A stretch of DNA of 64,000 nt from NCBI GenBank assembly GCA_900541685.1, contig UQKM01000001.1, positions 209,531 to 273,530 of the forward strand. The letters are read 5' to 3'. Source of the DNA: an uncultured Collinsella sp. (lineage in GTDB: Bacteria > Actinomycetota > Coriobacteriia > Coriobacteriales > Coriobacteriaceae). The position numbers and the translations under genes are program-made. Positions 33,130-40,510 of this stretch are shown in pieces (the first letter of the stretch is position 1; every line of letters begins with the position of its first letter). The notes below the pieces were generated by a model, which saw nothing but the letters and a program-made list of their open reading frames with translations, was not told where the DNA came from and made no database searches.

Positions 33130-34068
33130 ATGCTCGATCAGGCTTATTCTCGTCGTCAGTTCCTCGGCCTCGCTGGTGGTCTCGCCAGCATCGTGGGCCT
33201 CGGCCTCGTTGGTTGCGGCGGCGCAGGCGCTTCCGACGCCGCCGACAAGGGTAGCGCCGCTGCCGCCGAGTCCGTCTCCGGTGAGGTGACCTACGACGGT
33301 GCCTCCTCGTTCCAGGCTCTCGTCGAGGCCGCTGCCGAGAAGTTCATGGATGCCAATCCGGACGTCTCCGTCTCCGGTTCGGGTAACGGTTCGGGTAAGG
33401 GCCTGACCGCTGTCGCCGCCGGCACCGTCACCATCGGTAACTCTGACGTCTTCGCCGAGACCAAGCTCGAGGCCGATCAGGTCAAGAACCTCGTCGACCA
33501 CGAGGTCGCCGTCGTGGGCATGGGCCCCGTCGTCTCCAAGAACGTTACGGTCGACGACCTGTCCCTCGAGCAGCTCAAGGGCATCTTCTCCGGCCAGATC
33601 ACCAACTGGAAGGAGGTCGGTGGCGACGACGCCACCATCGTCGTCCTCAACCGCAAGGCCGGCTCCGGTACCCGCGCCACCTTTGAGGCTGCCGTCTTTG
33701 GCGACGAGGCCAACGACTTTAAGGGCGACGCCGAGCTCGACAAGTCCGGCGACGTCCAGACCCAGATGGCCAGCACCGACAACGCCATCTCCTACCTCGA
33801 CTTCTCGCACTTCGACGACTCCAAGTTCAACGCCATCAAGGTCGAGGGCGTCGAGCCCAAGAGCGCAAACGTTACCGACGACTCCTTTAAGATCTGGGCG
33901 ACCGAGCACATGTACTGCTCCAAGGACGCCGACGAGGCCACCACGGCCTTCCTGGAGTTCATGCTTTCCGACGACGTCCAGGGCAAGCTCGTCGAGGAGC
34001 AGGGCTTTATCCCAGTCTCTGCCATGAAGGTCGTCAAGGACGCCAGCGGCAAGGTATCCGCTAAATAA
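33130..34068 (+). CDS. pstS: phosphate-binding lipoprotein PstS
   Basis: This 312-residue extracytoplasmic phosphate receptor feeds the PstCAB transporter. The signal sequence combines a twin-arginine-like SRRQFLGLAGG with a lipobox LVGC (about residue 32), so the mature protein is lipid-anchored. Phosphate-site segments are GASSFQALVEAA, GSGNGSGKGL and NRKAGSGTRATFE. The length is typical. AGGAAG precedes ATG 33130. It is first in a four-gene operon with PstC, PstA and PstB; phoU is not next to it. No clear Pho-type operator was identified. Confidence 0.96.
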   Translation: MLDQAYSRRQFLGLAGGLASIVGLGLVGCGGAGASDAADKGSAAAAESVSGEVTYDGASSFQALVEAAAEKFMDANPDVSVSGSGNGSGKGLTAVAAGTVTIGNSDVFAETKLEADQVKNLVDHEVAVVGMGPVVSKNVTVDDLSLEQLKGIFSGQITNWKEVGGDDATIVVLNRKAGSGTRATFEAAVFGDEANDFKGDAELDKSGDVQTQMASTDNAISYLDFSHFDDSKFNAIKVEGVEPKSANVTDDSFKIWATEHMYCSKDADEATTAFLEFMLSDDVQGKLVEEQGFIPVSAMKVVKDASGKVSAK

Positions 34069-34092
34069 GTAATCGCCCCGGAAAGGTTTGCA

Positions 34093-35001
34093 ATGGCAAA
34101 ACAGCTGCCAAAGCGCGACCTTGAGAACGTGGGCCTGGGCGTCACGGGCGCGTGCGTAGCGCTCGTGACGCTTGTCGTTGCCGCGCTCATCTTTATGGTC
34201 GCCCAAAAGGGCCTCTCGGCTTTTCTCAAGGACGGCGTCTCGGTCGTAGAGTTCTTCGCCGGCACCAAGTGGGATCTGGCCAACACAGCCGAAAACGGCC
34301 TGCCCTACACCGGCGCCCTGCCCCTGATCGTCACCTCGTTTGCGGTCATGGTGCTCTCCACGCTCATCGCGCTGCCCATCGCCATCGGCTCTGCCATCTT
34401 TGCGGTCGAGATCCAGCCTAAGTTTGGCTCCAAGGTCTTTCAGCCGCTTATTGAGCTTTTGACCGGCATTCCCTCGGTCGTCTTTGGCCTGATCGGTTTT
34501 CACGTGGTCGTCGGCCTTATGAAGAGCGTTCTCCACGTGAGCACAGGCCTGGGCATCTTGCCCGGCGCCATCGTGCTGGCCGTCATGATCCTGCCGACCA
34601 TGACCACGCTTTCGGTCGATGGCCTGCGTGCCGTGCCCGACAGCTACCGTCAGGGTTCGCTCGCGCTGGGCTACACCCGCTGGCAGACCATCTGGCACGT
34701 GGTGCTCAAGAGCGCCATGTCCTCGCTCATGACCGCGGTCATCCTTGGCATGACCCGCGCCTTTGGCGAGACGCTCGCCGTGCGCATGGTTATCGGCGGT
34801 ATCGAGGCCATGCCGACGTCGCTGCTGTCGCCGGCCTCCACCATCACCACCACGCTCACCACGTCCATGGCGGTCTATGCCGAGGGCTCGGCCCAGGACG
34901 ACGTCCTGTGGGCGCTCGGTCTTCTGCTGATGGGCATGAGCCTCATCTTTATCCTGATCATCCATCTCATTGGCCGCAAGGGGGCGAAGGCTCGTGGCTA
35001 G
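34093..35001 (+). CDS. pstC: phosphate ABC transporter permease PstC
   Basis: This 302-residue integral membrane permease has six predicted helices. The EAA-type cytoplasmic loop reads YRQGSLALGYTRWQTIWHVV. FGLIGFHVVVGLM and GMTRAFGETLAVRMVIGG are typical of PstC. It forms the channel with PstA. AAAGG lies about 9 bases before ATG 34093. Its stop overlaps the start of pstA, indicating translational coupling. Confidence 0.95.
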   Translation: MAKQLPKRDLENVGLGVTGACVALVTLVVAALIFMVAQKGLSAFLKDGVSVVEFFAGTKWDLANTAENGLPYTGALPLIVTSFAVMVLSTLIALPIAIGSAIFAVEIQPKFGSKVFQPLIELLTGIPSVVFGLIGFHVVVGLMKSVLHVSTGLGILPGAIVLAVMILPTMTTLSVDGLRAVPDSYRQGSLALGYTRWQTIWHVVLKSAMSSLMTAVILGMTRAFGETLAVRMVIGGIEAMPTSLLSPASTITTTLTTSMAVYAEGSAQDDVLWALGLLLMGMSLIFILIIHLIGRKGAKARG

Positions 35002-35920
35002 CACGCGCATCCATATCGACGAGGCGAGACTCGGGCGTGTCCAAAGGCAGGACCGCATCGCCACGGGCGTGCTGACGGCGATCGTCTCCATCGTCATGCT
35101 CATCGTCGTCTCCATGGTGGCCTACATCCTGTTCGAGGGCATCTCGACGCTGTTCCAGCCGGGCTTCCTCACGCAGCCTGCGCGCGCCAACGGAACCCAG
35201 GGCGGCGTGCTCTACCAGCTGTTCGACTCGTTCTACCTGCTGCTGATCACTCTAGTCATCTCGGTGCCCATCAGCCTGGGCGGAGCGGTCTTCCTGGTTG
35301 AGTACGCGCCGAACGGCCCTATCCGCGACATCGCCTCCACCGCTATCGAGACCTTGTCCTCGTTGCCTTCCATCGTCGTCGGCATGTTCGGCTTTCTGGT
35401 GTTCTCGGTGCAGCTGGGCTGGAAGTACTCCATCATCTCCGGCGCCGTCGCGCTCACCATGTTCAACATCCCCATCCTGGTGCGCGTGATTCAGCAGGCG
35501 CTCGAGGACGTGCCGCAGGCCCAGCGCGATGCGTGCCTGGCCATGGGCCTCACTCGCTGGGAGGCCACACTGCACATCCTGATTCCCGAGGCCATGCCCG
35601 CCATCGTGACCGGCATCGTGCTTTCGGCCGGCCGCGTGTTTGGCGAGGCCGCGGCGCTGCTCTTTACCTCGGGCATGAGCTCGCCGGTTCGTCTGAACTT
35701 CTTGAGCTTTAACCTGTCGAGCCCCACCTGCGCCTGGAACGTGTTCCGTCCCGGCGAGTCGCTGGCCGTGCACATCTACAAGATCTATGGCGAGGGCAGC
35801 CCCGAGGCCCAGCAGATCGTCTGGGGCATCGCGGCACTGCTGATGATTTGCGTGCTGCTGTTTAACGTAGTCGCCCGTATCGTGGGCAAGCAACTGGCAA
35901 GGAAGATGACGGCCGAATGA
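34994..35920 (+). CDS. pstA: phosphate ABC transporter permease PstA
   Basis: This 308-residue permease is the partner of PstC. It has six helices and the EAA loop QRDACLAMGLTRWEATLHI, with LSAGRVFGEAAALLFTSG near the end. GTG 34994 overlaps the pstC coding end by 8 bases and has a GGGGCGAAGG site upstream. It ends with a 4-base overlap with pstB. Confidence 0.94.
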   Translation: MASTRIHIDEARLGRVQRQDRIATGVLTAIVSIVMLIVVSMVAYILFEGISTLFQPGFLTQPARANGTQGGVLYQLFDSFYLLLITLVISVPISLGGAVFLVEYAPNGPIRDIASTAIETLSSLPSIVVGMFGFLVFSVQLGWKYSIISGAVALTMFNIPILVRVIQQALEDVPQAQRDACLAMGLTRWEATLHILIPEAMPAIVTGIVLSAGRVFGEAAALLFTSGMSSPVRLNFLSFNLSSPTCAWNVFRPGESLAVHIYKIYGEGSPEAQQIVWGIAALLMICVLLFNVVARIVGKQLARKMTAE

Positions 35921-36789
35921 GCGAGATGAACACAACGCCCGCAACCGAGGCGGCATCGTCCGACACCCAGGACTTTTTGTCGAGCGTGGGGGAGAGCGAG
36001 AAACGTGTTCGCGTGAGCGGCAAGGCCGTGAGCGACGAGGTCGTGGTCTCCACCAAGGACGTCAACGTGTACTATGGCGACCACCATGCGCTGCACGATG
36101 CGTCGCTCGACTTTCACAAGGACGAGATCACGGCGCTCATCGGGCCTTCGGGCTGCGGCAAGTCGACCATTTTGCGCAGCCTCAACCTTATGAATCGCGA
36201 GATTCGCGGCTGTCGCGTGGAGGGCGAGATCAACTACCGCGGCCGCAACGTGAACACCAAGACCGAGAACACCTACGAGCTGCGTCGGTCCATTGGCATG
36301 GTGTTCCAGCAGCCAAACCCGTTCCGCAAGTCCATTCGCGACAACATTACGTTTGCGCCCAAGCGCCACGGCATCACCGACCGCGACGAGCTCGACCGCA
36401 TGGTCGAGGAAAGCCTGCGCGGTGCGGCGTTGTGGGACGAGGTCAAGGACAAGCTCGACAAGAGCGCCTACGCGCTTTCGGGCGGCCAGCAGCAGCGTCT
36501 GTGCATTGCGCGCACGCTGGCGCTCAACCCCGACGTGATCCTGTTTGACGAGCCCTGTTCGGCGCTCGACCCCATCTCGACGCTGGCGATCGAGGATTTG
36601 ATGTCGTCGATCGTGGCCGACCGCGCCATCGTCATCGTGACGCACAACATGGAGCAGGCGTCGCGCGTGTCCAACCGCACGGCGTTTTTCTACATGGGCG
36701 ATATGGTCGAGTACGACGAAACCGACGAGATTTTCCAACGGCCCAAGGATAAGCGGCTGAATGATTACCTCACCGGCATGTTCTCCTAG
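35917..36789 (+). CDS. pstB: phosphate ABC transporter ATPase PstB
   Basis: This 290-residue ATPase energises phosphate import through PstCA. Walker A is GPSGCGKST, the Q-loop lies in GMVFQQPNPF, the signature is LSGGQQQR and Walker B is ILFDEPCSALDP. Motifs typical of PstB include NVYYGDHHALH and HNMEQASRVSNRTAFF. A ~35-residue Asp/Ser/Thr-rich N-terminal extension precedes the ATPase core, longer than usual. ATG 35917 overlaps the pstA stop as ATGA. A strong terminator lies 58 bases after the stop. Confidence 0.96.
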   Translation: MSEMNTTPATEAASSDTQDFLSSVGESEKRVRVSGKAVSDEVVVSTKDVNVYYGDHHALHDASLDFHKDEITALIGPSGCGKSTILRSLNLMNREIRGCRVEGEINYRGRNVNTKTENTYELRRSIGMVFQQPNPFRKSIRDNITFAPKRHGITDRDELDRMVEESLRGAALWDEVKDKLDKSAYALSGGQQQRLCIARTLALNPDVILFDEPCSALDPISTLAIEDLMSSIVADRAIVIVTHNMEQASRVSNRTAFFYMGDMVEYDETDEIFQRPKDKRLNDYLTGMFS

Positions 36790-36807
36790 TCCGGGACATG
36801 CTTGAGG

Positions 36808-36882
36808 CCCGCGGCGGCCATGGTTGCCGCGGGACTGATTGGAGAGGCGGGTCATCTCTTGCGGGAGATGGCCCGCCTTTTT
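36808..36882 (+). terminator. terminator of the pst operon, preceded by a second hairpin
   Basis: GGCGGGTCATCTC (36847-36859) pairs with GAGATGGCCCGCC (36865-36877) and TTTTT follows, a classic intrinsic terminator. A GC hairpin, CCCGCGGC/GCCGCGGG (36808-36815/36826-36833), stands just upstream. Confidence 0.9.
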
Positions 36883-36907
36883 GTGTCGTGTGCTGGTGCG
36901 CTTGCCC

Positions 36908-36948
36908 AAAACCACCACGAAGGCGCCCGTCCCCTTTGTGGTGGTTTT
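36908..36948. repeat. ACCACCAC-type hairpin repeat, copy 1
   Basis: AAAACCACCACGAAGG (36908-36923) pairs with CCTTTGTGGTGGTTTT (36933-36948), with one G-U pair. A close relative lies at 49783-49817, and a half-copy is found near 63928. It lies between the pst terminator and the ABC-F gene. Just after it, GCTATCAT could contribute a -10 for that gene. Confidence 0.7.
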
Positions 36949-36992
36949 CGCTATCATGGAGAACGTTGAATTTCTACGAAGGAGCAGGGCAT

Positions 36993-38852
36993 ATGGCGAT
37001 TCTTTTGGGATGCGATTCCGTCAGCCTAGAGTTTCCCACCAAGCATATTTTCGATAGCGTGACGCTCGGCGTGGACGAGGGCGACCGTATTGGTATTGTC
37101 GGCAAAAACGGCGACGGCAAGTCGACGCTGCTGAGCGTGCTCGCCGGCGCGCTGGAGCCCGACGACGGCCGCGTGACGCACCGCCGCGACACCACGATCG
37201 GATTGCTCGGCCAAAAGGACAACCTGGTCGATACCGACACCGTGCATCATGCCGTCGTGGGCGACACGCCCGAGTATGAGTGGGCGTCGAGCCCCCGTAC
37301 GCGCCAGATCCTCGCCGGCCTCATTAGCGATGTGCCCTGGGAGGGCATGGTAGGCGAGCTCTCGGGCGGTCAGCGCCGCCGCGTGGACCTCGCGCGCCTG
37401 CTGATCGGCGACTATGACGTGCTCATGCTCGATGAGCCCACCAACCATCTGGACATGCGCACCATCAACTGGCTTGCGCGTCACTTAAAGGCCCGCTGGC
37501 AGCGCGGTCAGGGCGCGATGCTCGTGGTCACGCACGATCGCTGGTTCTTGGACGAGGTCTGCACCAGCATGTGGGAGGTTCACGACGGCCAGGTCGATCC
37601 CTTCGAGGGCGGCTATTCGGCATATATCCTGCAGCGCGTGGAACGCGACCGCATGGCCGCGGTTACCGAGGAACGCCGTCGCAACATGGCACGTAAGGAG
37701 CTCGCGTGGCTGAGCCGCGGTGCCCAGGCGCGCTCCACCAAGCCCAAGTTTCGCGTGGATGCCGCTCGCGAGCTGATCGCCGACGTGCCGCCCGTGCGTG
37801 ACGAGCTGGAGCTCAAGCGCCTGGCCGTGAGCCGCCTGGGCAAGCAGGTTATCGATGTGGTCGACGTGGACGCCGGCTATGCGGATACCGATGGCGCGCC
37901 CAAGCAGGTGCTCAACGACGTGACCTGGCTCATTGGTGCGGGCGACCGCTATGGTCTTTTGGGCGAGAACGGCGCCGGCAAGTCGACTTTGCTCGACGTG
38001 ATCCAGGGCAAGATCGCGCCCCTGCGCGGCCGCGTGAAGATCGGCCAGACGGTGCGCTTTGGCGTGCTGTCGCAGCAGCTCGAGGAGCTCGAACCCTACA
38101 TGGGCGACACGATCCGCGAGGTGCTCAGCCACTATAAGAAGTACTACGTCATTGACGGCAAGGAGACTTCACCCGAGAAGCTCTGCGAGCGTCTGGGCTT
38201 TACGACGCAGCAGCTCTGGAGCCGCATCGGCGATCTTTCGGGCGGCCAGCGCCGTCGCCTGTCGCTGCTGCTGACGATCCTGGACGAGCCCAACGTGCTC
38301 ATCCTGGACGAGCCCGGCAACGACCTGGATACCGACATGCTGGCGATTGTCGAGGACTTGCTGGACGGCTGGCCCGGCACGCTGATTCTGGTGACGCACG
38401 ACCGCTTTTTGATGGAGCGCGTGACCGACCTGCAGTGGGCGCTGCTCGACGGCCACCTGACGCATATGCCCGGCGGCGTCGACCAGTACCTGCGCCTGTG
38501 CAACGCCACCGCCGAGGGCGAGCCCGTGGGTGCACCGAGCGCCAAGACCGGTACGTTCGACACCGGTGCCGCGGCGGCTGCGGCCGAAAAGCCCAAGTCG
38601 AGCGGTCAGCCCAACGGCCTTTCCAATGCCGAGCGCCAAAAGCTCCGTCGTGAGGTGAGCTCGCTCGAGCGCAAGATGGAAACGCAGCGCGCTCGCGTGG
38701 AGGAGGCCGAGGCCGCCATGGCCCAGGTCGATCCCACCAACTACACGGCGCTGGGCGAGCAGCAGGCAAAGATCGACGAGGCCCACGCCGCCATGGACGA
38801 GCTGGAGATGGCGTGGCTCGAGGCGAGCGAGAAGCTCGAGGGCGAGGAGTAG
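36993..38852 (+). CDS. ABC-F family ATPase (Uup/EttA-like)
   Basis: This 619-residue protein has two ABC ATPase domains and no membrane segments. ABC-F proteins act on the ribosome, aiding translation or protecting it from antibiotics. Domain 1: GIVGKNGDGKSTLL, LSGGQRRRVD, MLDEPTNHLD. Linker (about residues 240-310) with KELAWLSRGAQARSTKPK. Domain 2: LLGENGAGKSTLL, LSGGQRRRLS and the slightly unusual LDEPGNDLDTD. A coiled coil ends the protein (about 555-619), as in Uup. ATG 36993 has AAGGAG upstream; a longer open frame is not supported. The HAD phosphatase follows after 6 bases. Specific resistance cannot be inferred. Confidence 0.93.
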   Translation: MAILLGCDSVSLEFPTKHIFDSVTLGVDEGDRIGIVGKNGDGKSTLLSVLAGALEPDDGRVTHRRDTTIGLLGQKDNLVDTDTVHHAVVGDTPEYEWASSPRTRQILAGLISDVPWEGMVGELSGGQRRRVDLARLLIGDYDVLMLDEPTNHLDMRTINWLARHLKARWQRGQGAMLVVTHDRWFLDEVCTSMWEVHDGQVDPFEGGYSAYILQRVERDRMAAVTEERRRNMARKELAWLSRGAQARSTKPKFRVDAARELIADVPPVRDELELKRLAVSRLGKQVIDVVDVDAGYADTDGAPKQVLNDVTWLIGAGDRYGLLGENGAGKSTLLDVIQGKIAPLRGRVKIGQTVRFGVLSQQLEELEPYMGDTIREVLSHYKKYYVIDGKETSPEKLCERLGFTTQQLWSRIGDLSGGQRRRLSLLLTILDEPNVLILDEPGNDLDTDMLAIVEDLLDGWPGTLILVTHDRFLMERVTDLQWALLDGHLTHMPGGVDQYLRLCNATAEGEPVGAPSAKTGTFDTGAAAAAAEKPKSSGQPNGLSNAERQKLRREVSSLERKMETQRARVEEAEAAMAQVDPTNYTALGEQQAKIDEAHAAMDELEMAWLEASEKLEGEE

Positions 38853-38858
38853 GCGAGG

Positions 38859-39629
38859 ATGATCAAGGCCGCGTTTTTTGATATCGACGGCACGCTGCTG
38901 AGCTTTGAGACGCACCGGATTCCGGCGTCGGCGCAGCAGGTGCTCGACAGCTTTCACGAGCAGGGGATTGCGTGCGTCATTGCCACGGGTCGCCCGACCT
39001 ACCAGATGCCCGATTGGCTGTTCGATCTTGGTTGGGATGCGTACATTACGCTTTCGGGCCAGCACTGTTTTGATGCCGAGGGCGTTTACCGTAGCTGCCC
39101 GATCGATCCGGACGACGTTGCGGTGATTGTGGACCAGGTGGCCGAGGGGCGCTACGACTCGCTGTGCATGCAGGGCGAGAACTCGTTTGTGAACCGCCTG
39201 TCCGAGCGCGTGGTGACGGCCGGCAGCAACGCGGGAATTGTCTACCACGAGGAGCCGTTTGAGCACGCCTTTGACGCGCCGGTCTACCAGTTTTGCGCCT
39301 TTGTGGATCCGGCCGACGAGCATATCGTGACCGACGCCGTGTCGCATTCGCTCACCACGCGCTGGTGCGACCTGTTCTGCGACATTATTCCCGCTAACGG
39401 CGGCAAGGACCTGGGTGTGGCAGCGACGCTGGAGCGCCTGGGTGTCGACGCGAGCGAGGCGATCGCCTTTGGCGACGGCGAGAACGACCTGTCGATGTTC
39501 TCGGCCGTGGGCACAAGTGTGGCCATGGGCAACGCGCAGGATACCGTGAAGGCCGCAGCGACCTACGTGACGACCGCCGTAGACGACGACGGCATCTACA
39601 ACGCCGCCGAGCACTTTGGCCTGCTATAG
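38859..39629 (+). CDS. Cof-type HAD-IIB phosphatase
   Basis: This 256-residue HAD hydrolase of the Cof class (C2 cap) has motif I AAFFDIDGTLLS, motif II IATGRP and motif IV FGDGENDLSMF with GTSVAMGNA after it. The motif III lysine is in NGGKDLGV. It dephosphorylates sugar or nucleotide phosphates in related proteins. ATG 38859 follows the ABC-F stop by 6 bases, so both are in one operon. A short GC hairpin with T-rich tail (39687-39710) ends it. Confidence 0.93.
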   Translation: MIKAAFFDIDGTLLSFETHRIPASAQQVLDSFHEQGIACVIATGRPTYQMPDWLFDLGWDAYITLSGQHCFDAEGVYRSCPIDPDDVAVIVDQVAEGRYDSLCMQGENSFVNRLSERVVTAGSNAGIVYHEEPFEHAFDAPVYQFCAFVDPADEHIVTDAVSHSLTTRWCDLFCDIIPANGGKDLGVAATLERLGVDASEAIAFGDGENDLSMFSAVGTSVAMGNAQDTVKAAATYVTTAVDDDGIYNAAEHFGLL

Positions 39630-39649
39630 CTACGGATTCGGCACTTGGG

Positions 39650-39710
39650 GACGTTCCTTTTGCGCCGGCAGTCGGGGGCACTCCTTGCGGGGCGTGTCCC
39701 CGCTTTGTTT
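39650..39710 (+). terminator. terminator after the HAD gene, within a GGGGACGTTC-type repeat
   Basis: GCGGGG (39687-39692) pairs with CCCCGC (39698-39703), followed by TTTGTTTT. The upstream part (CTTGGGGACGTTCCTTTTG, 39650-39668) belongs to the repeat family at 19716 and 61970, with the partner arm degraded to GTGTCCCC. Confidence 0.55.
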
Positions 39711-39751
39711 TCGTCCCGTGCGTTTTGTGAAACACGGTTAACTTTTTAGAC

Positions 39752-39801
39752 AACGTAGTAAGACATAGGCAACTTTTGCGGTAAAGTAAATCAAGCAAAA
39801 G
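39752..39801 (+). promoter_or_regulatory. possible metal-regulator site upstream of the DtxR-family gene
   Basis: TAGTAAGACATAGGCAACTT (39757-39776) matches 15 of 20 bases with the sequence upstream of the metal exporter (46393-46412). ACTTTTGC/GCAAAAGT (39773-39780, 39794-39801) forms a nearby dyad. Autoregulation by the DtxR-family protein would be usual; the assignment is inferred. Confidence 0.4.
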
Positions 39802-39841
39802 TATCCAAAGGCTAACTAGAAGCCATCGCGAAAGGCGGCCC

Positions 39842-40231
39842 ATGGCCCTGCGTGAATCCGGAGAAGACTATCTCGAATCGATCTACGTTCTGTCGGAACG
39901 TCAGGGCACCGTGCGCTCGATCGACGTTGCGGAGTACCTCGGCGTAACCAAGGCGAGCGTTTCCAAGGCCATGGCGACGCTGGAAAGCAACGGCTATGTC
40001 GAAATGGGCAAACGCGACGTGCATCTGACGGAACGCGGTCTTGAGGTTGCCCGTCAAATGTGGGAGCGCCACTGCTTTTTTGTAGGTCTGCTAGAGGACG
40101 CAGGCGTAACGCCCGAGGTTGCCTCGCAAGAGGGCTGTCACATGGAGCACTGCCTGAGCGAGGAGAGTTTCGAGAAGCTAAGGTCGATGCTGAGGCGGGA
40201 AGATGTAGCGGGTCCAAAAACAGAAGCCTAA
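39842..40231 (+). CDS. DtxR/MntR-family metal-dependent regulator
   Basis: This 129-residue protein has the DtxR-family layout. The N-terminal winged helix reads ESGEDYLESIYVLSERQG, then VAEYLGVTKASVSKAMATL (helix-turn-helix), and NGYVEMGKRDVHLTERG is the wing. A short dimerisation and metal domain follows with RHCFFVGLLEDAGV and EGCHMEHCLSEES, which supply Cys, Glu and His ligands. There is no SH3-like third domain, so it is the size of MntR. These regulators bind Mn or Fe and repress uptake or activate efflux genes. AAAGG precedes ATG 39842. Shared TAGGCAA sequences upstream of the exporter at 46503 suggest a target. Confidence 0.9.
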   Translation: MALRESGEDYLESIYVLSERQGTVRSIDVAEYLGVTKASVSKAMATLESNGYVEMGKRDVHLTERGLEVARQMWERHCFFVGLLEDAGVTPEVASQEGCHMEHCLSEESFEKLRSMLRREDVAGPKTEA

Positions 40232-40367
40232 CTGACCCACAGTAGCGCGGAGTTCACGCAAAGCGCGAACCAGCGACCGGGACCAGCGGCCCTTTCGGCC
40301 AAGTCCATTTCAGCAAAGGAACCCCGCCAGCAAGCGATGCCCAAGAACCGCCAGCTGTGTCAATGCA

Positions 40368-40494
40368 GGCCGGGGCCGGGCTTGGTTTTGAAAACACTCC
40401 GCAGCGCGAGGCCCGCCTTTCCGTTGCTCCGCAGGAGCAGGAAAGACGGGCCTCATGCGCGAGGACGTTTTCAAAACCAAGCCCGGCCCCGGCC
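40368..40494. repeat. 127-base near-perfect hairpin between convergent genes
   Basis: The outer 28-bp arms, 40368-40395 and 40467-40494, are perfectly complementary (starting GGCCGGGGCCGGGCTTGG). An inner stem, AGGCCCGCCTTTCC (40409-40422), pairs with GGAAAGACGGGCCT (40440-40453) with one mismatch. A TGCTCC/GGAGCA tip closes it. It lies between the DtxR-family gene and the minus-strand ATPase. It may end transcription in both directions, although it is far longer than a normal terminator. Confidence 0.8.
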
Positions 40495-40510
40495 GGAGGG
40501 ACCACGAGCG

